Positions 10,447 through 22,968 of a stretch of 64,000 nucleotides of DNA are shown here, piece by piece. The DNA lies in contig NZ_JAFBCD010000001.1 in NCBI RefSeq assembly GCF_016907545.1, forward strand, positions 2,852,001-2,916,000, written 5' to 3'. The notes beneath the pieces were generated by a model that did not search any database, was not told the origin of the DNA, and saw only the letters and a list, made by a program, of their open reading frames with translations. A program made the position numbers and the translations under genes. Every line of letters starts with the position of its first letter. The first letter of the stretch is position 1. The stretch comes from Paenarthrobacter ilicis (lineage in GTDB: Bacteria > Actinomycetota > Actinomycetes > Actinomycetales > Micrococcaceae).

Positions 10447-10736
10447 TTTCGTGTTCTCCGTTGTTTGATCTCTGCCCCCACACATCGGCGCCAGCCGTTG
10501 TAAACGTGGGAACTTTGGCGTTGCTCGTGCAGCCGGCCGAAACTCCGGTAGGCGTGCAAAAGTGCGGCATTCGCTGCGCATGTTGCCCGCAACCCGGAAA
10601 CAGGCTCCACCCAGCACCATGAGAACAAAACCAAAATGATGCTGCGGCGGCCTTCATCCACTGCCACACAGAACAATTACCCAAAAGTCTAGCACGGCTT
10701 GATCTGACGCCTTAATCGGGTGTATGGCGTCCAAAC
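10447..10736 (-). other. Leader region of the str operon
   Basis: Untranslated stretch between rpsL and the rpoC terminator. It holds the candidate rpsL promoter and a leader of about 230 nt. No small gene with a convincing ribosome-binding site was seen; the open frames here are short and overlap the leader. Confidence 0.6.
10686..10715 (-). promoter_or_regulatory. Candidate rpsL operon promoter
   Basis: On the minus strand, TTAAGG and TAGACT are separated by 18 bp, about 240 bp upstream of rpsL and just downstream of the rpoC terminator. The -10 element matches those proposed for tuf and tRNA-Trp exactly. Confidence 0.5.
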
Positions 10737-10778
10737 GGGTGAAGGCCCCCTGCCCTTGCGGACAGGAGGCCTTCACCC
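10737..10778 (-). terminator. Terminator after rpoC
   Basis: An 11-bp perfect stem (GGGTGAAGGCC / GGCCTTCACCC) extended by an inner CCTG/CAGG, 26 bp beyond the rpoC stop. A second small palindrome (CCTTCAC-tc-GTGAAGG) sits directly between it and rpoC. The T-tract is weak, so termination may be partial or depend on both hairpins. Confidence 0.65.
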
Positions 10779-10804
10779 TTCACTCGTGAAGGTGACTATT
10801 CCAT

Positions 10805-14704
<3,900 letters not shown>

Positions 14705-14761
14705 ATGGTCCCTGTTCTCTCTTGTTCTCTAAATTCTGAAGTCTTGGTTACGGGAAGAGGG

Positions 14762-14806
14762 AGCTGTTCCGACGGACAGGTGTTGAGGCTGCCCGCCGGA
14801 ACAGCT
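14762..14806 (-). other. Hairpin in the rpoB-rpoC spacer
   Basis: AGCTGTTCCG and CGGAACAGCT form a perfect 10-bp stem, with partly complementary inner sequence, immediately after the rpoB stop codon. No T-tract follows. It may set relative rpoB/rpoC levels or act as an RNase site. Confidence 0.5.
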
Positions 14807-14807
14807 G

Positions 14808-17800
14808 CTAGACCTCTTCTACGGAACTGGGCTCTGCACGAGACAGATCGATGCCCAGTTCTTCCGCAGCCGTGAAGACTGCGTCATCAGAGTCACGCAT
14901 TTCGATCGTGGTTCCGTCCGTGGAAAGAACTTCCACGTTCAGGCACAACGACTGCATTTCCTTGATCAAGACCTTGAAGGACTCGGGAACGCCAGGCTCA
15001 GGGATGTTCTCGCCCTTGACAATGGCTTCGTAGACCTTCACGCGACCATGGATGTCATCCGACTTGATCGTGAGGAGTTCCTGAAGGGTGTAAGCGGCAC
15101 CGTAAGCTTCGAGCGCCCACACTTCCATTTCACCGAAGCGCTGGCCACCGAACTGTGCCTTACCACCCAGCGGCTGCTGCGTGATCATGGAGTACGGGCC
15201 GGTGGAGCGCGCGTGGATCTTGTCGTCCACCAAGTGGTGGAGCTTCAGGATGTACATGTAACCGACGGAGATCGGGTCCGGGAACGGCTCGCCGGAGCGG
15301 CCGTCGAACAGACGGGTCTTGCCGGAGGAATCGATCAGGCGGTCGCCATCACGGGTCACGTTGGTGGAGTCAAGCAAGCCGGTGATTTCTTCTTCACGGG
15401 CGCCATCGAACACCGGGGTGGCAACAGTGGTCTGGCCGGTTTCACGGGGCAGGTTGGGCAGGTTCTTGACCCACTCCGGCTCGCCTTCGATCTTCCAACC
15501 GGTCTTGGCAACCCAACCGAGGTGGGTTTCCAGGACCTGTCCAACGTTCATTCGGCCCGGAACACCAAGCGGGTTCAGGACGATGTCCACCGGAGTGCCG
15601 TCTGCAAGGAAGGGCATATCCTCGATCGGAAGGATCTTGGAGATAACACCCTTGTTGCCGTGACGGCCGGCGAGCTTGTCGCCGTCGGTGATCTTACGCT
15701 TGGCTGCAACGTAGACGCGGACCAGCTGGTTCACGCCCGGGGGCAGTTCGTCGTCGTTGTCGCGGTCGAAGACGCGCACGCCGATGACCGTACCGGACTC
15801 GCCGTGGGGCACCTTCAGGGAGGTGTCGCGCACTTCCCGGGACTTCTCACCGAAGATGGCGCGCAGCAGGCGCTCTTCCGGGGTCAACTCGGTTTCACCC
15901 TTGGGGGTGACCTTGCCAACCAGGATGTCGCCGGCTTCAACCTCGGCACCAATGTGGATGATGCCGCGCTCGTCCAGGCCTGCCAGGACTTCCTCGGACA
16001 CGTTGGGGATGTCACGAGTGATTTCCTCGGCACCAAGCTTGGTGTCGCGGGCATCAATTTCGTGCTCCTCAATGTGGATGGAGGAAAGAACATCCTCAGC
16101 AACAATGCGCTGGGACAGGATGATGGCGTCCTCGAAGTTGTGGCCTTCCCATGACATGAATGCCACGAGCAGGTTCTTACCGAGGGCGAGTTCACCCTGG
16201 TCCGTTGCGGGACCGTCAGCGATGATGCCGCCAACTTCCAGGCGCTGGCCTTCGTTGACCAGGACACGGTGGTTGTAGCAGTTGCCCTGGTTGGAACGGG
16301 CGAACTTGTTGATGCGGTAGTTGGTCTCGGTGCCGTCGTCGTTGATCATGACAACCAGCTCGGCGGAAACCTCGGTGACCACACCTGCCTTCTTCGCGAT
16401 GACAACGTCACCGGCGTCGACAGCTGCTGCGCGTTCCATGCCGGTACCCACGAAAGGAGCCTCGGAACGGACCAGGGGCACGGCCTGACGCTGCATGTTG
16501 GCACCCATGAGTGCGCGGTTGGCGTCGTCGTGCTCGAGGAACGGAATCAGGGCTGTTGCCACGGAAACCATCTGGCGCGGGGAAACGTCCATGAACTGAA
16601 CGTCTGCAGCGGGAACCAGGACGGGCTCGCCTCCACCACCACGGGCACGGACAAGAACGGTCTCTTCCGAGAACTTCTTGTCTGCATCCAGCGGAGCGTT
16701 GGCCTGTGCAATCAGGACCTCTGCTTCGTCATCGGCAGTGAGGTACTCGACCTCGTCCGAAACGACGCCCTCGGAGACCAACCGGTACGGCGTCTCGATG
16801 AAGCCGAACGGGTTGATGCGGCCGTAGGAAGCCAACGAACCGATCAGGCCAATGTTCGGGCCTTCAGGAGTTTCGATGGGGCACATACGTCCGTAGTGGG
16901 ACGGGTGAACGTCACGGACTTCCATGCCTGCACGGTCACGGGACAGACCACCCGGGCCAAGCGCCGACAGGCGGCGCTTGTGGGTAAGACCCGACAACGG
17001 GTTGTTCTGGTCCATGAACTGTGACAGCTGGGAGGTTCCGAAGAACTCCTTGATGGCTGCAACAACCGGACGGATGTTGATCAGTGTCTGCGGCGTGATT
17101 GCCTCGACGTCCTGCGTGGTCATGCGTTCGCGAACAACGCGCTCCATGCGGGACAGGCCGGTGCGGACCTGGTTCTCGATCAATTCGCCGACGGCGCGGA
17201 TGCGACGGTTGCCGAAGTGGTCGATGTCGTCGACGTCCACGCGCAGTTCGTGGTCTTCGCCATCGCGCTTGCCCATGAGGTTCTTCTCGCCGGCGTGAAG
17301 CGCAACGAGGTACTTGATCATGGCAACGATGTCTTCAACGTGCAGGACCGACGCTTCCTTGTCACCAAGGGAGCGATCGATGCCGAGCTTGCGGTTGATC
17401 TTGTAACGGCCAACCTTGGCCAGATCGTAGCGCTTGGCGTTGAAGTACAGGTTGTCCAGCAGGGACTGGGCAGCCTCGACTGTGGGCGGCTCGCCCGGAC
17501 GCAGCTTGCGGTAGATGTCCAGAAGCGCGTCTTCGCGGGTTTCGGTGGCGTCCTTCTCCAGCGTTGCGCGCATGGAGTCGTACTGGCCGAACTCTTCCAG
17601 GATCTGGCCTTCGGTCCAACCGAGGGCCTTCAGGAGAACCGTGACCGACTGCTTGCGCTTGCGGTCGAGGCGAACGCCGACCTGGTCGCGCTTGTCGATT
17701 TCGAGTTCGAACCATGCACCACGGGACGGGATGATCTTCGCGGTGAAGATGTCCTTGTCACTGGTCTTGTCCGCGGTGCGCTCGAAGTAGGCGCCCGGTG

Positions 17801-18314
17801 AACGGACCAGCTGGGAGACAACCACACGCTCGGTGCCGTTGACGACGAACGTTCCCTTTTCAGTCATGAGGGGGAAGTCGCCCATGAACACGGTCTGCTG
17901 CTTGATTTCGCCCGTGTTGTTGTTCATGAACTCGGCCTTGACATACAGCGGTGCCGAGTAAGTGGCGTCACGGTCTTTGCATTCGGCCATGGTGTACTTC
18001 GGGTCAGCGAACTCCGGCTCGGAGAAGCTCAGGGACATGGTGCCCTGGAAGTCCTCGATTGGGGAGATCTCTTCGAAGATGTCGGCAAGTCCGGAGGTGG
18101 TGGCGACGCTGAGGTCGCCCTCCTCGACAGCCTTCGCTACCCGCGCCTGCCAGCGTTCGTTTCCGACCAGCCAGTCAAAGCTGTCTGTCTGCAGGGCGAG
18201 AAGATTCGGAACATCCAAAGGTTCGTGAATCTTTGCGAATGAGAGGCGGCGGGTGGCACCATCGGTGCTTGCCGTGTTAGCGGTTTCGTTATTAGAGGTG
18301 CTCGAGGCGACCAA
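14808..18314 (-). CDS. rpoB: RNA polymerase subunit beta
   Basis: RpoB, 1168 residues when begun at the TTG that gives [14 protein letters not shown]. This start has GGAAGGA just upstream; a GTG five codons earlier would place that motif inside the gene and was rejected. The rifampicin region is wild type: D435, H445 and S450 in [20 protein letters not shown], and the numbering coincides with that of Mycobacterium tuberculosis RpoB. The conserved [18 protein letters not shown] active-site segment is present. It is the first gene of rpoBC. Confidence 0.98.
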   Translation of the reverse strand: MVASSTSNNETANTASTDGATRRLSFAKIHEPLDVPNLLALQTDSFDWLVGNERWQARVAKAVEEGDLSVATTSGLADIFEEISPIEDFQGTMSLSFSEPEFADPKYTMAECKDRDATYSAPLYVKAEFMNNNTGEIKQQTVFMGDFPLMTEKGTFVVNGTERVVVSQLVRSPGAYFERTADKTSDKDIFTAKIIPSRGAWFELEIDKRDQVGVRLDRKRKQSVTVLLKALGWTEGQILEEFGQYDSMRATLEKDATETREDALLDIYRKLRPGEPPTVEAAQSLLDNLYFNAKRYDLAKVGRYKINRKLGIDRSLGDKEASVLHVEDIVAMIKYLVALHAGEKNLMGKRDGEDHELRVDVDDIDHFGNRRIRAVGELIENQVRTGLSRMERVVRERMTTQDVEAITPQTLINIRPVVAAIKEFFGTSQLSQFMDQNNPLSGLTHKRRLSALGPGGLSRDRAGMEVRDVHPSHYGRMCPIETPEGPNIGLIGSLASYGRINPFGFIETPYRLVSEGVVSDEVEYLTADDEAEVLIAQANAPLDADKKFSEETVLVRARGGGGEPVLVPAADVQFMDVSPRQMVSVATALIPFLEHDDANRALMGANMQRQAVPLVRSEAPFVGTGMERAAAVDAGDVVIAKKAGVVTEVSAELVVMINDDGTETNYRINKFARSNQGNCYNHRVLVNEGQRLEVGGIIADGPATDQGELALGKNLLVAFMSWEGHNFEDAIILSQRIVAEDVLSSIHIEEHEIDARDTKLGAEEITRDIPNVSEEVLAGLDERGIIHIGAEVEAGDILVGKVTPKGETELTPEERLLRAIFGEKSREVRDTSLKVPHGESGTVIGVRVFDRDNDDELPPGVNQLVRVYVAAKRKITDGDKLAGRHGNKGVISKILPIEDMPFLADGTPVDIVLNPLGVPGRMNVGQVLETHLGWVAKTGWKIEGEPEWVKNLPNLPRETGQTTVATPVFDGAREEEITGLLDSTNVTRDGDRLIDSSGKTRLFDGRSGEPFPDPISVGYMYILKLHHLVDDKIHARSTGPYSMITQQPLGGKAQFGGQRFGEMEVWALEAYGAAYTLQELLTIKSDDIHGRVKVYEAIVKGENIPEPGVPESFKVLIKEMQSLCLNVEVLSTDGTTIEMRDSDDAVFTAAEELGIDLSRAEPSSVEEV

Positions 18315-18367
18315 GAGGGATCCTTCCACAGACCTTCAGGCGTTTTCAGATCTCCCCCGTTTGCATC

Positions 18368-18385
18368 CTGCGGAGTGCTCCGCAG
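18368..18385 (-). other. Perfect hairpin in the rpoB leader
   Basis: CTGCGGAG-tg-CTCCGCAG, an 8-bp perfect inverted repeat with a 2-nt centre, about 55 nt before the rpoB start codon. It could be an operator in DNA or a hairpin in the leader RNA. Confidence 0.5.
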
Positions 18386-18401
18386 CATACTTATTCCGGT
18401 T

Positions 18402-18499
18402 CCGCTATATGACCCGGACCCAGCCTGCCCATGGTTGTGCACGTTGTAGGAACGGCACGTCAATGGCGCAGCTGAGAGGTAAAGCCCACCGCTATATGA
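18402..18499 (-). repeat. Two copies of an 11-mer in the rpoB leader
   Basis: CCGCTATATGA occurs at both ends of this span (first and last 11 bases), with starts 87 bp apart. Read on the minus strand each is TCATATAGCGG. They fall inside the untranslated leader, downstream of the proposed promoter, so they may be additional promoter elements or a bound repeat. Confidence 0.5.
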
Positions 18500-18556
18500 A
18501 GGCTGAAGGTTAACAGGGAAGACGCAAATATCTACAATACGGTAAAGCAGCCTTCC

Positions 18557-18585
18557 TGTCTACCCCAGATTGTCCGTGATTGCAA
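18557..18585 (-). promoter_or_regulatory. Candidate rpoB promoter
   Basis: On the minus strand, TTGCAA and TAGACA are separated by 17 bp. This places transcription about 235 nt before the rpoB start codon, giving a long leader. The -10 differs by one base from the TAGACT found before rpsL, tuf and tRNA-Trp. The remaining bases up to the divergent thiolase gene hold no other gene. Confidence 0.5.
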
Positions 18586-18654
18586 GCACCGTTGCCGCAG
18601 GCACCCTTCGCCGCGATAGCCTAGCTTGACCATCGCCTGATCGGAAGAGAGACC

Positions 18655-19854
18655 ATGACCTACTCAGCTGACGACAATGATGTTGTCATCCTTGCCGCTG
18701 CCCGCACCCCACAGGGACGCCTCAACGGGCAATTGGCGGGCTTCACCGCCGTCGATCTCGGCGCACATGCCATCGCCGCAGCTCTGGCCGCGAGCGGCGC
18801 AAGGGCCGAGCAGGTGGATACCGTGATCATGGGCCAGGTGCTCCAGGCCGGCGCCGGGCAGAACCCAGCCCGCCAAAGCGCCATCGCAGCCGGACTTGGT
18901 TGGAACATCCCTGCGGTGACCATCAACAAGGTATGCCTGTCCGGCCTGACAGCGGTGATCGATGCCGCCCGCCTGATCCGGAGCGGCGAGGCCACCGTGG
19001 TGGTGGCCGGCGGCCAGGAGTCCATGACCCGGGCACCGCACCTCCTCCCCGGGTCCCGCCAGGGCTGGACCTATGGGGCTGTCCAGGCCTTGGACGTCGC
19101 TGCGCATGATGGCCTCACCGACGCCTTTGACGGCCAGTCAATGGGCCTTTCCACGGAGACAAAGAACGTCACTCTCGGCATAGACCGGATGTCCCAGGAC
19201 GAAGTGGCCGCCGCTTCCCACCAGCGGGCTGCCGCGGCGATCGCGGACGGAATCTTCGACGTCGAGATAGCCCCGGTCAGTGTCAAACAACGCAAGGGGG
19301 CCCCGTTGGAGGTCACCACCGATGAAGGCGTCCGTTCCGGGACCACCACAGAGGCTCTTGCACCGCTCAAACCTGCCTTCGCCACCGACGGCACCATCAC
19401 TGCCGGGAACTCCTCGCCGCTTTCCGACGGCGCCTCCGCACTGGTGCTGTCCAGCCGCCGGTTCGCCCGGGACAACGGACTGGAATACCTGGCCGTGGTG
19501 GGAAAGCCTGGACAAGTGGCAGGACCGGACAATTCCCTGCATTCACAGCCGTCCAATGCCATTTCGCAAGCACTCGGGCGGGCCGGCTGGACCGCGGAGG
19601 ACCTGGACTTCATCGAGATCAACGAGGCCTTTGGCTCCGTTGCCGTGCAGTCGCTGAAAGAACTCAACTACCCGTTGGAAAAGTGCAATATCCACGGTGG
19701 TGCGATCGCACTGGGTCACCCGATCGGTGCGTCCGGCGCCAGGCTCGCGTTGCACGCTGCGCACGAGCTCAAACGCAGGGGAACCGGGAAAGCGGCCGTC
19801 TCCTTGTGCGGGGGCGGCGGCCAAGGCGAAGCCCTGCTTCTCTACCGCGACTGA
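18655..19854 (+). CDS. Acetyl-CoA acetyltransferase (thiolase)
   Basis: A 399-residue thiolase. The acyl-accepting Cys is C94 (NKVCLSG), the catalytic His is H355 (GHPIGASG) and the second Cys is C385 (SLCGGGGQG). The family catalyses condensation of two acetyl-CoA or thiolytic cleavage of 3-ketoacyl-CoA. The length and the ALGHPIGASGARL segment favour the biosynthetic/acetoacetyl-CoA type, but substrate chain length cannot be read from sequence alone. The ATG is preceded by GGAAGAGAG. It is divergent from rpoB and followed directly by the YbaK-like gene. Confidence 0.92.
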   Translation: MTYSADDNDVVILAAARTPQGRLNGQLAGFTAVDLGAHAIAAALAASGARAEQVDTVIMGQVLQAGAGQNPARQSAIAAGLGWNIPAVTINKVCLSGLTAVIDAARLIRSGEATVVVAGGQESMTRAPHLLPGSRQGWTYGAVQALDVAAHDGLTDAFDGQSMGLSTETKNVTLGIDRMSQDEVAAASHQRAAAAIADGIFDVEIAPVSVKQRKGAPLEVTTDEGVRSGTTTEALAPLKPAFATDGTITAGNSSPLSDGASALVLSSRRFARDNGLEYLAVVGKPGQVAGPDNSLHSQPSNAISQALGRAGWTAEDLDFIEINEAFGSVAVQSLKELNYPLEKCNIHGGAIALGHPIGASGARLALHAAHELKRRGTGKAAVSLCGGGGQGEALLLYRD

Positions 19855-19865
19855 TGGAGGACGAC

Positions 19866-20363
19866 ATGACGGCGGACGGAATGGCGACGGACACAGAAGA
19901 CGGGGCCTCGAGGTTTCTGGCCGATGCCGCCGCGCGCGGGTTGGACGTTGACGTCGTCGAACGCGCGCCTGCCGGAAGCCTCGAAGAGGCCGCCGCAATT
20001 CTGGGGATCACCCCGGCGGAGATCGTGAAGTCGCTGGTGGTCAAGCACAGGGATGGCAGCTTCCTGTTCGCCCTGATTCCCGGCGATCGGCAGATCTCGT
20101 GGCCCAAGCTGCGCGCGCTGGTGGGGGTCAACAAGCTCTCGCTCCCCCATGCTGATGTGGCACTTGCCGCCACGGGCTACGAACGAGGCACCATCACTCC
20201 CCTGGGAAGCACCACGGCCTGGCCGGTCTACGCCGATGCCTCCATTGCCGGGCGGCGGATCTCCATGGGCGCCGGGGCACACGGACGCAGCGCGTTTATG
20301 GACGCCGACGCCCTCACGGCGGCACTCGGCGCAGTGGTTGCGGACATCAGCGAACCCAACTAA
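19866..20363 (+). CDS. YbaK/ProX-type aminoacyl-tRNA deacylase
   Basis: A 165-residue protein of the YbaK/EbsC/ProX family, which hydrolyses mischarged tRNAs such as Cys-tRNA(Pro) or Ala-tRNA(Pro) in trans. Visible features are IVKSLVVKHRDGSFLFALIPGD (the family's conserved Lys region) and a C-terminal GAGAHGRSAFMDAD segment. GGAGG lies five bases before the chosen ATG; an ATG overlapping the thiolase stop codon 12 bases earlier is the alternative. Translation is probably coupled to the thiolase, although no functional link between the two is obvious. Confidence 0.8.
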   Translation: MTADGMATDTEDGASRFLADAAARGLDVDVVERAPAGSLEEAAAILGITPAEIVKSLVVKHRDGSFLFALIPGDRQISWPKLRALVGVNKLSLPHADVALAATGYERGTITPLGSTTAWPVYADASIAGRRISMGAGAHGRSAFMDADALTAALGAVVADISEPN

Positions 20364-20406
20364 GCAGCATACTTGGGTTCCATGAAACGTTGATGCGTTA
20401 AACGCA

Positions 20407-20440
20407 GGAAGCCCCGCCCGGTAAACCGGACGGGGCTTCC
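20407..20440 (-). terminator. Bidirectional terminator after rplL
   Basis: A 10-bp stem (GGAAGCCCCG / CGGGGCTTCC) with an inner CCGG/CCGG stem and a TAAA loop. It sits between the convergent YbaK-like gene and rplL and can serve both. Confidence 0.8.
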
Positions 20441-20454
20441 ACAAGCAAAACGAG

Positions 20455-20832
20455 TTACTTGAGGGTAACCGTTGCGCCGGCTTCTTCGAGCTGAGCCTTT
20501 GCCTTCTCGGCAGCTTCCTTGGTGGCGCCTTCGAGAACAGCCTTGGGAGCGCTGTCAACCAGGTCCTTGGCTTCCTTGAGGCCGAGGGAGGTGATGGCGC
20601 GAACTTCCTTGATCACTGCGATCTTCTTGTCGCCAGCAGCTTCGAGAACGACGTCGAATTCGGTCTTCTCTTCAGCAGCTTCAGCAGCACCGCCGGCAGC
20701 GGGGCCAGCAACTGCAACAGCAGCAGCCGTAACTTCGAAGGTCTCTTCGAAGAGCTTGACGAACTCGGAGAGCTCGATGATGGTCAGTTCCTTGAAAGCT
20801 TCAATGAGCTCTTCGTTGCTGAGCTTCGCCAT
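20455..20832 (-). CDS. rplL: 50S ribosomal protein L7/L12
   Basis: L7/L12, 125 residues, the multicopy stalk protein that recruits translation factors. The N-terminal dimerisation helix ([20 protein letters not shown]), the Ala-rich hinge and the C-terminal factor-binding domain ([20 protein letters not shown]) are all present. It follows rplJ after 76 bp and is ended by the bidirectional hairpin. Confidence 0.99.
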   Translation of the reverse strand: MAKLSNEELIEAFKELTIIELSEFVKLFEETFEVTAAAVAVAGPAAGGAAEAAEEKTEFDVVLEAAGDKKIAVIKEVRAITSLGLKEAKDLVDSAPKAVLEGATKEAAEKAKAQLEEAGATVTLK

Positions 20833-20908
20833 GGTGGCGTCCTTCCATTAGTTGGTGCAGGTCCGGACTGATCCGCTCCGTGCACCGGAGTTTGATTGGG
20901 GGGAGAAC

Positions 20909-21502
20909 TTAGTTCTCTTCGGTTGCAGCTTCAGCGGCTTCGGCCGGAGCCGCAACCTCTTCAGCAGCAGCCTCTTCAGCGGCCGGAGCTTCTTCAGCGG
21001 CCGGTGCAGATGCGCCGCCCTCTTCTTCAAGCTTGAGGCGCAGAGCGTCGATGATGCGTGCAGCAGCGGAAGCGGGAGCCTTGAGGACACCAGCAACACG
21101 TGCGAGCTGCAGTTCGCGGGACTCGAGGGCTGCCAGTGCGGCAACTCCTGCTGCGTCCAATGCCTTGCCTTCGAAGACGCCGGTCTTGATGACCAGCTGC
21201 TTGTTGGCCTTGGCAAAGTCCGTCAGGCTCTTTGCAGCAGCAACAGCGTCACCCTTGATGAAGGCGATTGCAGTAGGGCCGGCAAGCTGATCGTTGAATG
21301 CTTCAACACCAGCTTCCTTGGCTGCAATGGCGCTCAGGGTGTTCTTGACGACCGAGAACTTGGTGTCCTGGCCGAGCGCAACACGCAGTTCCTTGAGCTG
21401 TGCAACAGTGAGCCCGCGGTATTCGGTCAGGACAGCCGCGTTCGATTCCTTGAAATCGTTGGTGATCTCTGCAACAGCGGAGACCTTGCTAGGCGTTGTC
21501 AT
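20909..21502 (-). CDS. rplJ: 50S ribosomal protein L10
   Basis: L10, 197 residues, the base of the L7/L12 stalk. The start MTTPSKVSAVAEIT is preceded by GGAGGG; the frame continues upstream into the leader but that is not coding. The C-terminus is a long Ala/Glu/Pro tail (EEAPAAEEAAAEEVAAPAEA) beyond the ordinary L10 fold, common in actinobacteria. rplJ-rplL is expected to be autoregulated by the L10-L12 complex binding its own leader. Confidence 0.97.
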   Translation of the reverse strand: MTTPSKVSAVAEITNDFKESNAAVLTEYRGLTVAQLKELRVALGQDTKFSVVKNTLSAIAAKEAGVEAFNDQLAGPTAIAFIKGDAVAAAKSLTDFAKANKQLVIKTGVFEGKALDAAGVAALAALESRELQLARVAGVLKAPASAAARIIDALRLKLEEEGGASAPAAEEAPAAEEAAAEEVAAPAEAAEAATEEN

Positions 21503-21556
21503 AACCCTCCTTCCGGGGATAAAAGCCGGTCTTCCGGGTCCCCGCTCACAAGAGCT

Positions 21557-21591
21557 AAAAACTAAAAACGCCCCGCGCAGATGCACGGGGC
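21557..21591 (-). promoter_or_regulatory. Terminator-type attenuator in the rplJ leader
   Basis: On the minus strand, GCCCCGTGC-atct-GCGCGGGGC forms a 9-bp stem followed directly by GTTTTTAGTTTTT, a full intrinsic terminator, 54 nt before the rplJ start. The leader extends at least as far as the end of the neighbouring GNAT gene. This is the position expected for the actinobacterial L10 leader, in which L10(L12)4 binding is thought to favour termination. Confidence 0.75.
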
Positions 21592-21801
21592 TTGGCTCAA
21601 CACAGACTAAATCTGCGGAGACTTGCTTCGTTCACCTGCGCCGGCCGCCCTATGTTCAGGGTCCTTCGTCAGGGAATTCACTGTGATCTCACGGCATGGC
21701 TGCAGTTTTGAGCTCTGCTCGAAAGAGTGGATTCCCATCAACCGACGGTCTTTGGTACTTCAAGGTTACGGGACAGCCCCCAGCAAACCAAATCGACGCC
21801 T

Positions 21802-22968
21802 CTACTCCGCCAGGGTGGTCCCGGGATCCCTGCGTGGAAGTTCCTTTTGCCACAACCCGGTGACACCGGCAGTGGTGAAGCCCAATTGCTTGTTCACTGT
21901 CAGGAGGTACCGGTTTTCGGGAGCATTCCAGGTATAGATCACCCGCGCGTCAGGGAACTGCTCGCTGAGTCTTTCCATGTTGGCCACCTTGATCAACAGC
22001 CCCAGCTTGTTGCCCCGATGCTCCTGGAGGACCAAGGTGTCGTCCTGGAACACCACGTCCTGGCGATGCGCCAGGACGCTGATGGTGGTCAGCCCCACTA
22101 TCCGGCCGCTCTCCAGATGCTCGACGGCGGTAACCACCGTCCGCCGGCCCTGCGCCATTGCTGCGTCCTCGGTTCCGCGCAGCACAGAGGAATCGAACAC
22201 CATGCCACTGGCTTCAACCTCGGGTGCTTCATCGCCGTCCTCGCGGACCACCTCACCGGCGGCATTTTCCAGCGCAGCAACAGCCTCAAGCCAACCCTCG
22301 GGGCAGCGGTCCGTCCAGTGATGCAGAGCGTAGCGTCCGCCGTTGGCCTCTTCGGCTTCGAGCTGGAGGGTTGCGGCCAGTTTGGACTCGAGTGGCAGGT
22401 TGCATGAACTGAACTGCTCGATGTGCTGGAGGGTGTAACCCGCCCGCTTGGCGAAATCCACTTCCCGGCTGCTGACCGGGACAAAGCCGGCACCGCTGCC
22501 GGGGATCAGCTGATCCTCGGGAATCTCGGTCAGTGACGTGGCGGGATGGTTCGTGTCCACCAACACCATGGTGCGTCCCTCGGCCCGGGCAAGTTGCTCC
22601 GCTGCTTCAAGCAGTTGACGTCCTACTCCCTGGCGCTGGAACTCGGGGAGGATATCCAGCGTGAATTCGGCCAGGTCCATGTTGTCCGCCAGCGGAAGGG
22701 CGATGTCCACCGTTCCCACGATCTCACTATCGACCTTGGCTACCAGAATGATCTGGCGCTCGTAGGGATCGGCGAGTTCCAGGAGCTTCTCCAAGGGCGT
22801 GTACGCGAGGTCGTCGCTCCCCCACGTCTCCATACGGACCTTGCGCCCCACTTCCACGGCGTCCAGGAAATCAGTAGCGTCCGGGCTGTCCAGTGTGTCA
22901 GGAACCCACAACTGCTCAACGTGCACGGCCTTGGTCTCGTCAGCAGTCATCCCACCCGTTTCTGCCAT
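21802..22968 (-). CDS. Double-GNAT acetyltransferase A
   Basis: A 388-residue protein of two fused GNAT folds. The first acetyl-CoA loop is in FTLDILPEFQRQGVGRQLL and the second is the degenerate EHRGNKLGLLIKVANMERL near the C-terminus. It is clearly homologous to the gene immediately upstream. An ATG six codons later would give an ATGA overlap with that gene's stop, so coupling is likely with either start. The substrate is unknown. The architecture is the same as that of mycothiol synthase, but MshD is encoded elsewhere in this window. The gene ends close to the presumed start of the rplJ leader. Confidence 0.85.
   Translation of the reverse strand: MAETGGMTADETKAVHVEQLWVPDTLDSPDATDFLDAVEVGRKVRMETWGSDDLAYTPLEKLLELADPYERQIILVAKVDSEIVGTVDIALPLADNMDLAEFTLDILPEFQRQGVGRQLLEAAEQLARAEGRTMVLVDTNHPATSLTEIPEDQLIPGSGAGFVPVSSREVDFAKRAGYTLQHIEQFSSCNLPLESKLAATLQLEAEEANGGRYALHHWTDRCPEGWLEAVAALENAAGEVVREDGDEAPEVEASGMVFDSSVLRGTEDAAMAQGRRTVVTAVEHLESGRIVGLTTISVLAHRQDVVFQDDTLVLQEHRGNKLGLLIKVANMERLSEQFPDARVIYTWNAPENRYLLTVNKQLGFTTAGVTGLWQKELPRRDPGTTLAE

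Noticed and set aside
10072-10620. An upstream start for S12
   Set aside because: The extension is not S12-like; a GTG start gives the exact 124-residue protein.
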